From the NCBI RefSeq assembly GCF_001949145.1, contig NW_019091402.1, positions 1,126,743 to 1,190,742 of the forward strand: a stretch of DNA of 64,000 nt, in the 5' to 3' direction. The stretch comes from Acanthaster planci. Taxonomy: Eukaryota > Echinodermata > Asteroidea > Valvatida > Acanthasteridae. A program made the position numbers and the translations under genes. Under the pieces are notes generated by a model. That model was not told the origin of the DNA. It worked only from the letters and a program-made list of their open reading frames with translations, and did no database searches. Shown here in pieces: positions 43,821-56,299 of the stretch; the first letter of the stretch is position 1; each line of letters starts with the position of its first letter.

Positions 43821-45611
43821 CAGGGCTCTAGGAAGTTGTCTAGATAGTAGCCTAACCATGCTAAAGTTATTCATGTTTGTTGTTGCGACATGATTACAAA
43901 TTATTTTACACATAGGCCTAGACCTAAACCAACCCCTTTTTCTCCACGTAAAGACAAGCTGTTTGAGGATTTCCTTCTCGGTAGAAAGTTCATCATTGCT
44001 GTTCATGTGGTGTGTGAATAGCAACAAATATCAACAGACAAACCACTGCCAAACTGTTGTTGTCTGGGCATAGAGCCACTGGTTGAAAGCGAAACAAGTT
44101 ACAACTTGTTGTTTCTGAAAATGGCGGTCTTAAAAAAATCCCTCTTACCAATCAATAGAGGGCGGTATTTAAGTAATCCGTTCAGAGCTCTCCAGTCTTT
44201 ATAATCACTGTTCCGTTTTGAGAGTTTTGTGCGACGTATTTTTATCACAAAAGAAAAACTGGTGTGTGAGGCCTTTGTCCCTAAGATCAGGGACCATGCA
44301 CTGAAGAAAGTGCAGTCACAGCAAAAACGGGACCATTTGCATACAAAGGTTATTGTGTATAACTTTGGGGAGAAAAGAGGTGCATCGGGGTTTATAACGG
44401 AGAGTCATTTTATTTGGTAAACAAGTTGGATGTCTTTTCAACGAAATTTCACTCCGTAACAAGGAGACGAGTAGGCTACTGGGGCACAATTATTGGCGAG
44501 CAAACAACCTAAATATATGTATTGGAAATCAAAGTTGACTGTGTTTCGTTGTCTTTGGTAAAAGAGAAATTTTAAAACAAACGTAAAAAAATGAAGTCCT
44601 TTGAAATTTTTTCTACTCTATTTTCCGAGGACAATGTCACATTTTCATTCATTCATTTATTATTTCTCAGGGTACCAAAACCAACACAAAATACAAAAAC
44701 CGATTCATATCAACATATAGGAACAATATTTGCTGACACCCCTGACGGATAGCCTGAAAGCGAACTCAATCACTGTCGAGAGGGTCTCCATAAAAATGGC
44801 AACAAATACAAGAAAAACATAAGCTTGGCCTATAACAGGATATAAGTATTGGCCCGATTCGTAGGCTACATTTCCAATAACGAATTTCCCAGGATGGGAG
44901 ATCGCAGCAGGTCATCACATCGGTTATGGTCAAGTTAAGAATTATCCAGGATGACTTAAATTTAACTACGAAAGGTCTCCACCCGGACTGGTATTTACGA
45001 TTATTTGGAGTGCCATGTCTGTTCTGTGTATGACCTGTTGAGGGCAGCAGACAGGAAGAAACGAGTCGTATGTTCGCATTCGGTAGTTCGCGCAAATTGA
45101 CAGGACTGATTGGCCGTCCTGTTCACGATTCGAGAACGTATGCGACGAGCATTCAGAAAAGTGAGCAGCGCTAGGTCATAGACCACCAGCTGATCCTATT
45201 CAAAACTGCAAGGGTTTTCGTGATCTGCGCGGCGCCCGATTAAAATCAAAACTGTGGGAACATTCACCCCTCAGTACATGTATGGGGAATTTACCCACAG
45301 TTGAAGAATCCCAGTCAAAGAATCCCATCCATGAAGCCGCTTTTCGATTTTGAAAAAATCCTCTGTTTAGGCTACTTAATCTGGCCCATGTAGATTCAAA
45401 ACGGTGCGTTTGCAACATTTGAAAACAAGAGATATCAATACCAAAGAGCAAAAACAGCGAACTTATTTTGGAAGCACATGTAAACAAATACAGGCAATGC
45501 AAGTGCGTTGCGCGTGATACGCACTGAACGCGCTGTCATCCACCGTTCCGCCCATTGTTTGCCCATACTTTTCAAAATCACGGTTACACGCACAAGACTG
45601 GTGGTCTATGC

Positions 45612-45770
45612 CTTTCACAAAAGTGCGCCTCCAAGAGTTTGCAACGCGTTGGCCAATCACGCGTCACGATGCGCAAAATCTGCCTACCCAATGCGCGTTT
45701 GGAAAGGGTTGACAGATTTCGCACATTGTGATTGGCCAAGGCGTTGCAAACTCTTGGAGGCGCACCGTCT
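45612..45770. mobile_element. Palindromic MITE, CAATACGGGCG family, copy 2 (outer ends worn)
   Basis: Arms agtgcgcctccaagagtttg and its reverse complement (38 bases each) enclose about 67 bases. The terminal CAATACGGGCG has decayed. Confidence 0.85.
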
Positions 45771-45906
45771 GGTTCGAAAGTGATTTCGTCACAAAGTCGG
45801 ACACGCCACGATTTGCAGGCCCCCACTGAACTATCACCGAAGTAGTGCACGTTAACTTCTGGTTCCATGGTTCCATGTAAACGGCGACCAATGCATGTAA
45901 AGTACT

Positions 45907-46027
45907 TTGACAATAATATAATATAAAATCAGTGCTCTGGAATATGTGATTGCCAAAGAACACTGATTTGATGTTATATTCTTGTCAATATCCTGATCAC
46001 GGTGCTACGCAGCCCTTCCATATTTCT
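45907..46027 (+). repeat. Left copy of a 120-base inverted repeat that is itself a hairpin
   Basis: ttgacaataatataatataa...aatcagtgctctggaata folds back on tgttatattcttgtcaa; a non-palindromic tail follows (ctgatcacggtgctacgcag and ccttccatatttct). The complete unit returns inverted at 47709-47827. Confidence 0.9.
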
Positions 46028-46246
46028 TTGCATGTAAAGTATGTGTAGTGCATGTGCAGTGGGCGTGGCTTAAACTGAAGTGACGTCATACTTACGAATC
46101 GGATTGTGAATCGGCTGTACAGAGTCCAATATTAATGTTTTGCCCAAGGACATGAAGACTCACCAAGTGAAGCCACCGGCGGCCATTTTACCCGGGTTTA
46201 CCGCCGACCACAGCGGACACCGTACCCGTGCCCAGATTTATACCTA

Positions 46247-46684
46247 CGGGTACAATCCACTAATTCAAACCCCATTAAAAACAGTGTAAAATCAGCACTG
46301 TTCAGGGGCCAATAACAAGCATACCAACATCTCTGAGATTTCTAAAACACAAATGAAATTATTGTTTGGTCCCCAATCTTTCACTTTTCAATTTTTTGTG
46401 GGTTAACCGATGACACTTTTAACTTTCTCACAAAACAAAATCACCCCCGAAAAGTGATTTTTCCGAAGTCCGATTGCAGCCATTTTGTGGCAACCCTCAA
46501 CTTTCTTGGGCACTTTGGACCATTTTTCAACCGTAGCTTAGCCATTCTGCTCTCATGTAAAAGCTCAAAGACCTAGGGAGTTTTGGGGGCCAAACAATCT
46601 CCTTTTCAAAAGATACTGTGGGGGGCACATTTAATGCTAATGAACTGGACGGAAATTCCCACTTGAATTAGTGGACTGCACCCT
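46247..46684 (+). mobile_element. ~0.44-kb element with GGGTGCAGTCCACT termini, copy 2
   Basis: Runs from gggtacaatccactaattca to ttagtggactgcaccct and matches the copies at 12638-13113 (reversed) and 51168-51666 (same direction). It lies inside the segment bounded by the hairpin repeats at 45907 and 47827. Confidence 0.85.
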
Positions 46685-46749
46685 ACGTGTACCTGCGTTC
46701 ATGAGGGGCTAGGGAAACTGCAGAATTTTGTGGGGTGCATCAGCAATAT

Positions 46750-47680
46750 CCAAAGCAAACACAAGCCCAATTTTGTCGCGTGACGAGTGGGCGTACAGAG
46801 GCGGTTCATGGAGGCCCTTGACTTTTGGGGGCCGTACGTGCCGGAGATGCCTTCCAGGTGTCAGAAACTCCTAGCCCAAACATCTCGACACAAAGGGCTA
46901 GGGTGTGTCCCGCGCGCTCCCAAAACAATCACCGAAATTCAAGGTGATTCGCTTCTGTGCCGAGCTTTGTTAACACCTGCGCGCAGCCTGGCTTTCAACT
47001 CGCCCATTGTTGACGCGCGCTGCGCCAACATTGAAGGTTGGCCCACGCGACATCAAATATTTGACATGCTTTTTTCACTCTTTGCGATAGTTGACAGCAC
47101 ATGACCGCGTCCATCATGCCGATGATAATAATGTTGATTATTAAGTTGAGGTCCTGATCCCTAAATCTGTGAGACAAAGGAATGTTCAGAGGTTGTGAGC
47201 CCAATCTGCAGGTATCATAACAGCGCCTTGAGCACCGTCATGGTCAACCTCGACTTCATGGGCTGCGTTCGCGTTCCTTCACTAGCCCCTGGTCATGTAA
47301 AATACGAAACGCTGACTGGCTATTCAGGATGGGAAAAGTTCGACCAAGAACCGCTAGTTAACTGGTGGTTGATTCGTGACGTACCTAGCGCACGTGGAGT
47401 GATGTTGAAGTGCGAACGAACCTAGTCAACCGTTGTCAGGTCGTGAGGCCGAAGGGGAGAAAAAGTGGTCCCAGGAAGGGCAAAATAGCCAAAATTACAG
47501 TGAAAATAGTCGTTCACAAGTGACAGACCGTTTTCCCGGCATTTTTCTGTTAACTAGTCTTCTCTGCACTGTGCTGCTGTGCCTCAGTAGGCTGGTCGCG
47601 AAAAGTCCAACCATCGTGGACTAGCGTGCGTTCGATCAGAGACGCCGAACTATGGTTAACTGTGGTTCTTGATCGAACTT
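46750..47680. other. GC/CpG-richer block with open frames, inside the 46-48 kb inverted repeat
   Basis: Richer in G+C and CpG than its surroundings, with open plus-strand frames at 46787-47104, 47195-47425 and 47433-47624. The last reads MSGREAEGEKKW..., then a hydrophobic stretch (GIFLLTSLLCTVLLCLSRLV). None is recognisable. It could be a promoter or first-exon region, or cargo of an element. Confidence 0.35.
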
Positions 47681-47708
47681 GCCATGAATATACATAAACC
47701 TAAAGTCA

Positions 47709-47827
47709 GAGAAATATGGAAGGGCTGCGTAGCACCGTGATCAGAATGTTGACAAGAATATAATATCAAATCAGTGCTCTGGAATATGTGATTCTAGAGC
47801 ACTGATTTTATATTATATTCTTGTCAA
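47709..47827 (-). repeat. Right copy of the 120-base hairpin inverted repeat
   Basis: agaaatatggaagggctgcg and tagcaccgtgatcag, then a near-perfect hairpin with arms of about 36 bases from ttgacaagaatataatatca to attatattcttgtcaa. Reverse complement of 45907-46027 with few differences. Confidence 0.9.
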
Positions 47828-48027
47828 TAAACGTAAAGTCAGTCGCGCGCGTAGTTCAAAAGCTTCGCGCTCGCACCCACGTATTCTCCTGCACGTCACG
47901 CACGCGTAAATCTGCGTCGCCCGTAAACACACTGACTAAAATCCTAATTTGAATATCCCAAATGGTAGGATATTTAAGTTATACAATTATCAAGGGTCAA
48001 GGGTTAATGGAGATCAATAGAGTACCG

Positions 48028-48170
48028 AAGTGAATACGTCACGCGCACAATTAGTGTGTAAAAGGCATGAGCGCGTGAACCAGCGCGTGAACCAACACGC
48101 GCACGTACTCCATTCGTTTGCACTGCACTTTCTGGTTCACAGTGACGTAACACTTTGGTACTTAATGGTT
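48028..48170 (-). repeat. ~145-base dispersed repeat, copy 2
   Basis: Reverse complement of 27769-27913; it includes cgcacaattagtgtgtaaaa and tgcactttctggttcacagt. It has a small extra duplication, gcgcgtgaaccagcgcgtgaacc. Confidence 0.8.
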
Positions 48171-49850
48171 AGATCGCGCAAGGCATGGTGGAAACCACTG
48201 ATTTCCATTATGTCTATATGGAGATAGATCTGTCGGGAGAAAACCAATATGGTGCGGTCAGATCGTGCCCATGGGAACGAGGTGGCTTCATGGTAGATGT
48301 TTCACGCTTATTAAGTGGCCATTATTATGCATCTTAAAAGTATAGAACAAAAAAAGTATATATAGATGAATAATACTGTGAGATTTGAAAAACAAAACCA
48401 GAAAGACAGATCCCTTGGGTCGAGCCAGCTCTGTTTCATAAAAAGAAGGGTCGAATTGCACATTTAGCTATAATTTTCTCATTCATTTCCAGTAATTCGG
48501 AAAGTCATGCACCTTAGAAATAAAGTCATCTACGGAGTTTTGCTACAACCGCTGCGGACACCACATAAAATAAAAAGTGTCATGAAACAGTCGTAGTTCC
48601 ATTTCTGTCTGCTCGTTCCTTGCCCCCTGATGTCAACGGAATAAAAAGTGTTGAAAAACACACAACGAAAACGAAAGTTAAGAACGCGTTCTTTACTTTG
48701 CCACCACGCACGTGCGCTCCATCCAAGGCGAAACAAAAAGGGGGTCAAACGAGGTGAAAAACAAGGATTATACGCCCTCAAACAAATTTGCGATAACTCG
48801 TGACCTTGGAGAGAGAGAGTGAGCCACGTGACTCGAGTGTATTTGTTCCTCCTTACCTAGAGGTGACGAGGGGGCGTTTGGTATTTTATTGAAGGATTCT
48901 GATGTTCATTTTTTTTTACCCTATTCAAACTGGGGGTAACCTTCACACCGGGTCCTGACCTGCTTGCAGCCAGTTAGTCGAGAATATATTTGCTGGATAA
49001 ATCCACACCGAGCAAGATTCGTGTTTGCACATGGCCGCGTATTTGGTTTCACTTCATGACCAACAGTAGCAGCGGAGCCGTGCACCGTACAAACAGGGGA
49101 AACTTCGGCGACAATTACGGTCACTGCTGTCAAATCTTTGTCGAGTGTTTTGGCATTTTACTTGTTGACTCTGTTTCAAGAAAGAAGTCAGTCAGGCAGT
49201 GACTCATCAGCTATGATTGTCCCCCCCCCCCGACAAAAGTACTGATTCCCAATTCCCATGTTTACAAACACAGAACGAAGCCCAGGGTGGATTCACAAGA
49301 CTGTCAGAATGGGGTGGGGGGGTAGATATTTAGTACTTCCTTCTTTGCCTTCACAGACAATGCACCGGTGTGTGATCTGAAGTTAGGACTGTTTTGAATA
49401 AGCCCGTCTCAAGCCTGTCGCAAGTCGAGTTTTACTGCTATCAAGTTTGAAAGCGCGGCAGGCAATTACTGGAATAGATGCCGCGAACAGCGCAGCGAGT
49501 TTTCCTCGTCACAGTTTATCCCAGTGGCCTGCGACGCACGAGTGGACGGCAGTCTGACTTGATTTTTGCAGTGGCGTACACTAGGGTAAATGGGGGGGCA
49601 GACGGATTGCACACATTTTTATCGGGAGGGCGCACCGAAAACCCATACCACGGCTTATAATTTATGCAACTTGTGAGAAGTGATGGGCTCGACTATGCGA
49701 CTCTGGTTTTAAGATGTTAACTAACGTCATTTTTCGAAGCAAGATTGCGCTGTTTGAATAGTGCATGTAAAATTTACTTTCGAAGATCATTTTACTCGTC
49801 TAAAAATCTAGATAGGCCACAGGAGGTGAAAATGTAGGATGACACCACCC
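48171..49850. other. Intergenic DNA
   Basis: No gene recognised. There are C- and G-homopolymer runs at 49219-49231 and 49313-49322, and a lone transposon-like end at 49569. Confidence 0.5.
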
Positions 49851-50045
49851 AGAGCAGAACCAAGAGAGGGCGCAATTTTCCCGTGCAACAGAGGCTCCTT
49901 TGGCGGGAACTGCACTTCGCTGGTTCACAACTGACTGTGAAGTGCATACATTACAGTCACGTTGCTACCAATAACATGAATACGCTCAACCAGCACGGAT
50001 CTTTTCAACCGATGAGGCGTGCTTCTGCTCAAGGCAGATATAACA
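49850..50045 (+). repeat. ~190-base dispersed repeat, copy 1
   Basis: Matches 57655-57840 in the same direction: accaagagagggcgca, gggaactgcacttcgctgg and cttttcaaccgatgagg are shared. Confidence 0.75.
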
Positions 50046-51167
50046 TGGAAGGGGAACATGTCGCTCTAGAAATGGTTATCGAGGGAGGGTGAAAAGTGCA
50101 CCGCATGGAAAGGGGAATTGCAGCGTTGTAGATTCCCACAATCGCGATTGTCTGTCATTCTCCCGTGCACCTGTCAAGCCCCCGCCCCCAGCAAACATCT
50201 CCGGTACAGTAGAGCTATACTTATCAGCAACACCAAGACAAGTCTAGTTGTTTCGTGGGCCTTGGGCGCCAGTCTTCCTGGAGCCTGGCATTTCGCGTGG
50301 ATATGATAGGCCGGAGTAAGCTATCAATATAATTTGAAGCTTTTACAAAAATCAAAATCCACATTGTGGAACTTTCCTTGCTTGTCTTATTAATGTCCCT
50401 CGAACTTTTCCTGGGCCCCGGGCAAATAGTGGCCACTGTGCATGATGGATAATCCGGCCCATTGTCCTGAGCGAACAAAACCGACAAAACTTGCTTCCGA
50501 GAATGAATGCGCCGTGAAAGAAGGCTGAAACAGGATTTTTGACTGTTACGAAACTTTTTACGAAAGATCTCGGTGTTCATGTAACTGTACATGTTGAAGG
50601 CAGCGAGATATCGAAAGTTCATCTGCTTCACAGCAAAACCCTTTTGTTGTGCAACGGATGAAAAGTACGATTCCACGAAAGAACGTCACTCCACACATAG
50701 CGATTGTAACGTTATCTTCCATTAGTTTTTTCTAACATCGATACATCTCGTGACGTCACCTTTGAGTCAACACTGTCCCCACGTATCCAGGTCGGGGTAT
50801 CAAAATACGTTGAACTTTGCGAGGCCTGCTGTTGACTGTTTCATGTCGCTATGAAAATCCAACACACACACAAGAAAAACGTGACGAACAATGAAAGGCG
50901 TTGTATGCATGTGTCCATGGCACAGCATCACATTTTTTGTTGTGTTACGCAATTGAAATGAAACGAAAAGCAAAACCAATCGGTAGCTATGCTACAAATT
51001 TTAACACTGGGATCTAAACCTCGTTTCCAAGGAGAGGCTATGTTGAGTCATCCAAAAGAACAAATGATTTACAGTAGTTGCCAGTCTCGCAACTTCCAAC
51101 CATCCATATGTAGAAAGCTGTAAATCGCGCGTACAAGGTCACTGCCCCTACTTATATACCTAATGGA

Positions 51168-51666
51168 GGGGTCCAGTCCACTAATTCAAGCCCCATTGAA
51201 AACAGTGTAAGATCAGCACTGTTCAGGGCCCAATAACATGCATACCAACATCCCTGAGATTTCTGAAACACAAATGAAATTATTGTCTGGTCCCTAATCT
51301 TGCAATATCTTTTCAATTTTTTGTGGGTTAACCAATTACAATTTTAATTATTCCCATAAAACAAAATCAACCCCCCAAAAGCGATTTTTCCTAAGTCTGC
51401 TCGCAACCATTTTTCAAGTGGCAACCCTCAACTTTCTCAGGCACTGAAGACCATTTTTCAACCGTAGTTTTTAGCCATTCTGCTCTCATGTGAAAGCTCA
51501 AAGACCCAGGGAGCTGATCCCAGGAACGATTTACACAATCTCACCATTTACACAATCTCACCATTTGGGGACCAAACAATCTCCTTTTCAAGAGATACTG
51601 TTGGGGTCACTTTTAGTGCTAATGAGCTGGCCAAAAATTCTCACTTGAATGAGTAGACTGCACCCT
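51168..51666 (+). mobile_element. ~0.5-kb element with GGGTGCAGTCCACT termini, copy 3
   Basis: Runs from ggggtccagtccactaattc to gagtagactgcaccct. It is a full-length relative of the 46-kb copy and has a small internal duplication of atttacacaatctcacc near 51530-51565. Confidence 0.85.
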
Positions 51667-51699
51667 GATGTCTCGTTAGCCATTCAGAGATGCATAAAA

Positions 51700-51945
51700 C
51701 TCACGACACTACAAGTTGGTTCGCGAACCCCCCATTGCAATGTGTGGTGGGAACCAGTCTCAACCACTCCCTATTCAGCATGTAGATTTCATTGAAGCCA
51801 CTTGTGGCCATCATACCGTGCCATATAGAAAGGTAATACAAAGGCTTGCTGGCTAACGTTGACCAAATTCGTTCATGGTGAGCCAACCATCGCCTTTGTA
51901 TTCAGCACGGTAAAATGGCCGCCGATGGCTTCAGTTGCTACAAAT
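51700..51945. mobile_element. Palindromic element with GAAGCCAC...CGGTA arms
   Basis: tgaagccacttgtggccatc and ataccgtgc pair with gcacggtaaaatggccgccg and atggcttca. A related arm (gtgaagccaccggcggccat) is at 46165-46190. The ends are not clear. Confidence 0.5.
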
Positions 51946-52069
51946 ATGACGTCTTTCTAATATGAGGTCTGTGCCTTATTCACAAGGAAACCATTTTTTG
52001 TCTTGTTCCCCGAAGGCTGTTATATAAACTGCAAACGGTTGAGCAAGATGGTGCCTGGTTATTTTAAAG

Positions 52070-54313
52070 GTTGACTTGTGTTCCAAGCCTCCCTTGCGAC
52101 TTTTTTTTTTAATTTGAATTAAAAAACTCGACGTTTGTTTAATCACAGATCAGTATTTTGTCAGAGAAGATAGTAAGGCCAACTAATTATCCGCCTTGAG
52201 CAGAAGCACTCCCTTATCAGTTGGAAAGAGCTGCATTGGTACGGAGTGTTCATTTTGTCGGTAGCGAAGCGCTGCTGCCGGGTGGATTTTTCTTGAGCAA
52301 GACAAGATGCCTGGTCATTTTCAAGATTTTCCGTTTTCAAAATTCTTCAAAAATTCATCATTTCATTTAATGACCATTTATACCAAAATGAAGGACTCTT
52401 TGGGCACTACTCTAAAGCTGACAGGTAAAATTCATTGACTCCTGAATATTTCAGCCAGGCCTGCAGCCTTGGAAAAAGAGCCCAGATTTTGCGGTGTTAC
52501 GTAAGATTCTTTTGTTCCCGAAATCGGCACTGCATACTGCTGACCTCCTTTCAATAGGGGCTAGATTAGCGTGCAGCGGTGCTGTGTGGCTCATCGCTGC
52601 GGTGGTGGAGCGCTTTTGTCCCCGGTGGTAATCCACTCGCTCTAAATGCCTCAAACAGCCACTATTGAGAGCGGAAAAATGTCGGTAATGCCCAGCAGCT
52701 CAGTCTTTTGTGCTGAGCACAGTCTTTTGTTATAAGGCCCAACTCTTTTGTCCCTGTTCCCGCTTCCCAGCTCTGCATATAAAGCCTATGTACCCGAAAA
52801 CGGGTCGCCCGGCAGGTGGTGGTTGACTTTAACGCCTGCGTTGCATTGTCGTTCGTGAGCCAGCGATGCAGTTGCCGCCCGAAGGAGCCGCCGTTGCTAA
52901 GAAAATTGCGCCCACTCTTGGTCCAGCTCGGAGCCCATTATGTCTTGGAATTTCATTTGATTGCTTTCAATTCAACTTTCAAGTTCTCAAAATGAAGAGT
53001 TAACCTCGCTCTGAATTTCGTACGGCTGATTTTTGAATAAAATCTATAGGATCTACTCTTTTGACGTCACAGTCGTTTTTTTTCCTTAGTGACTGCAAAA
53101 TCTATGGCTGGCCGTCAGTACAAAAGTACAAGAATTACTCACAAAGTGTTTAAAATCCCACGCAGCTACAAGATTATATGATATACACACTACTATGTAC
53201 TAAATGACCCTAAATACTGCATACAACCCTATTCAAAATTAATGGGACAATTGTCCATTTTGAACAAATACGAAGTACAATCAAAGACCGACCAATTATT
53301 TCTGAAATGTTTTGCCGTCTACGCAATTTGCTGGCAAAATGAGAGTGGCCTATGCACTCGTGGGGCACAGAAATGTCGCATATATGACACAGACGTCAAT
53401 GGAAAATGCGCTATGTACTAACCAAACGTATTTTGTACTATTTCCGGGCAGATACGACAAAGTAATGTGGACCTACAGAATTTCACAAGGGCTTGTAAAA
53501 AAGATAAAATAATCAGCCTAGGCTTGGCTTCGATATATCTGCTGGCATAGATGCCAACGTAGATCAGCAATCACTACATGTAAAACTGAGACAAGCATCC
53601 ATAACTTCCATAGACAAAAACCACTCGAGAAGGTCAAACAGTTTCATGGACTTTTAATAGGAAGCTGAAAACATTGCTGGCAGGCGTGATTGCGATCGCC
53701 GATGTTCACATCATGGAACATTAATTTCCAAGGGGTTTCGGTTTGTAGGCAATATGAAGCTCTTCTAACCGGAAAAAAAGCACTAAAACAGAATATTTTC
53801 GCCAAGAGCACACTTCTATTTTCACGACCTGTACTGGTCTATTTTAGATGCGCTGGAAAATTGTACCCGTCCATCCACAACATTTTGCCACTTTTTTTTT
53901 CTGAGCGTCTGAAATTTGGCGGGAATCAGCACTTACACCCCACAAAATGTTTTCACACCCTTGGTGTTTGTCCTGTCACTAGAACTTCATACTTTGACAA
54001 GGTCACTTTCTTAGGAAACTAAAACTTTTCTTTTAATACCATTAACCCCTTTCCCCTGACCCACAACCCTACGTAGGCACGGGCACTCCAATTCATGTCC
54101 TGATGAGCCATACTTCAATACTGGCAGTGCACGTTGATATACAATGGTCACCATGCAAGCCGTTTGTGCAGGGGCCTGTTTGATTCGGATCAGAACCGTG
54201 ATCAGTAATCCAGCGTTGGTCCCATCATACACCAAATCCCGCGTAATGGATGGAGCGAACCAACCAGGTCTGGGATCACTGCTCGAGGTATGGATCCGCG
54301 TGAAACAAACAGG
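52070..54313 (+). repeat. Long direct repeat, copy A
   Basis: Collinear with 54847-56228 from ttgacttgtgttccaag to gcgtgaaacaaacaggg. Shared blocks include cgcctgcgttgcattgtcg, ggagccgccgttgctaagaa and gacgtcacagtcgt. Copy A is longer because of an insertion at about 52268-52826. Short frames in both copies share CWQNESGLCT and NGKCAMY but carry stops, so any gene is dead. Confidence 0.88.
52268..52826 (-). mobile_element. Nested insertion in direct-repeat copy A
   Basis: Absent from copy B. Its core (52385-52800) is the reverse complement of 37617-38040, so this is a second copy of that ~0.42-kb family that landed after the A/B duplication. Confidence 0.75.
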
Positions 54314-54329
54314 GGTGAGGGGTGTAGGA

Positions 54330-54777
54330 AAATTCTCCGCCAGGCCGAGGCGCATAAAAAGTACCCCAGGCCTGCAGATTCTTTCGAAAAGAGGGGTCTG
54401 TTTGGGATTGTGTCAGTATGGCCCAGGATCATCTCTGTAGATTCAGGGGCACCCATCAGGGGGAAAGCAAACAAAACCGTGATTGCAAATTTGTCAGAAG
54501 AGCCCGAGGAAGGTGAGGGCTGTCATTTGAAAAATGGCCGCTGAGAAGACTAAGGATCATTCACTTTTGGGGGATGAGTTTGTTTTGGGCGGATAACTTA
54601 AAAATTCATCAGTTAACCTACTCAAAAATTGAAAATCAAATGAAATCTGAAGGACCAAACAACACATTGATTTTTGTTTGAGAGGCCTCAGGGACTTCAG
54701 TTGCCTGCCATGGGGCTCCACACTTGGTTGATTTTACACTATTTTCAATAGAGCTTCAACTGGTTCAGTGCACCCTG
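54330..54777 (-). repeat. Arm of an inverted pair flanking direct-repeat copy B, left
   Basis: Matches the reverse complement of 56300-56655 (for example gattctttcgaaaagaggggtct against agactcctcttttcgaaagaatc). Its end tggttcagtgcaccct resembles the ends of the GGGTGCAG family, so it is probably a diverged member. Confidence 0.65.
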
Positions 54778-54846
54778 AGATGCAGATGTCCACATTGAAA
54801 GTACCTGCTCTACAGCTTACAAAATAGACTGGTTCCGGTCACTTGT

Positions 54847-56228
54847 GTTGACTTGTGTTCCAAGTCCCCCTTGCCACTTTCTTTTCAAAATTTGAATCAA
54901 AATACTGACGTTTGTCTAATAACAAAACAATATTTTGTCAGAGAGGATGGGTACTAATTATCCGCCTTGAGCAGAATCACTCCCTCATCGGTTAGAAAGA
55001 GCCACATTGGTCTGGGGTGTTAATTTTGTCGGTAGCAATGCTACTTAAACGCCTGCGTTGCATTGTCGATCGTCAACCAGCGATGCAATTACCGTCCGAA
55101 GGAGCCGCCGTTGCTAAGAAAATTACGCCCTCTCTTGGTCCAGCTCGGAGCCCGTTGTGTCTTGAAATTTCATTTGATTGCTTTCAATTCATCTTTCAAA
55201 TTCTCAAAATGAAGAGTCAACCTCGCTTTGAATTTCGTATGGCTGACTTTTGAATAAAATGTATAGGATCTACTCTTCTGACGTCACAGTCGTGTTTTTC
55301 CTTGGTGACTGCAAAAACTATGGTTGGCCGTCAGTACAAAAGTACAACAATTATTCACAAAGTGTTTAAAATCCCACGCAGCTACAAGATTATATAATAC
55401 ACACACTACTATATACTAAATGACCCTAAATACTGCATACAACCCTATTCAAAATTAATGGGACAAATGTCCATTTTGAACAAATTTGAAGTAAGTCAAA
55501 ACCGACCAGTTATTTCTGAATTTTTTGCCGCCCATACAATTTGCTGGCAAAATGAGAGTGGCCTATGCACTTGTGGGGCACAGAAATGTCACAGATATGA
55601 CACAGACGCCAATGGAAAATGCGCTATGTACCATCCAAAAGTATTTTGTACTATTTCCGGGCAGTTACAAAAACGTAATGTGGACCCATACACCTTCAAC
55701 TCGGGGGTCTTAAAAAACAAACAAACAAACGAACAAACAAAATGGTCAGACCACGTTTCCATATATCTGCTGGCATGGCGGCCAATGTGGACCAGCAACA
55801 ACGGCATGTAAACCCGAGACATCTATAACTCTGACAGACAAAAGCCACTCGAGAAGGTCAAACAGTTTCAAGGACTTTTTATGGGAAGTTGAAAACATTG
55901 CTGGCAGGTGCGATTGCGATCGCCGATGGTCACATCATGGAACGTTAATTTCCAATGTGGTTTCAGATTGTAGGCTGGTCTATTTTACATGCGCGGGAAA
56001 GCTGTGACTGTTCATCCGCAACATCTCGCCACTTTTAGGTTTTTTTTCCGATTGTCAGAAAATTTGGCGGGAACCAGCACTTGCACCCAACAATATTTTT
56101 CACATCCCTGGTGTTTGTTCCATCACTAGAACTTCCTACTTTGACAAGATCACCACGTAATGGATGGAACGAACCAACCAGCTCTGGGATCACTGCTCGA
56201 GGTACGGATCCCCGTGAAACAAACAGGG
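54847..56228 (+). repeat. Long direct repeat, copy B
   Basis: About 1.4 kb, lacking the 0.56-kb insert and about 0.3 kb of copy A. The clearest residual frame (55458-55811) includes FFAAHTICWQNESGLCTCGA and then CHRYDTDANGKCAMYHPK, possibly from a transposon protein, but no family is recognised. Confidence 0.88.
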
Positions 56229-56299
56229 CAAACTCAATAAAGTTCAGAGTCCCGTTGTGGGCAATCGCAGTCCCTCAGACCCGTCAAACGAAAAACAAT

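Larger units (their letters stand above)
42515..45906. other. Region upstream of the first MCPH1 exon found
   Basis: The MCPH1 start codon and first exon should lie on the minus strand here or beyond. No ATG exon with a phase-0 donor could be chosen with confidence. The plus-strand frame at 44229-44420 is open but unrecognised. Confidence 0.5.
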
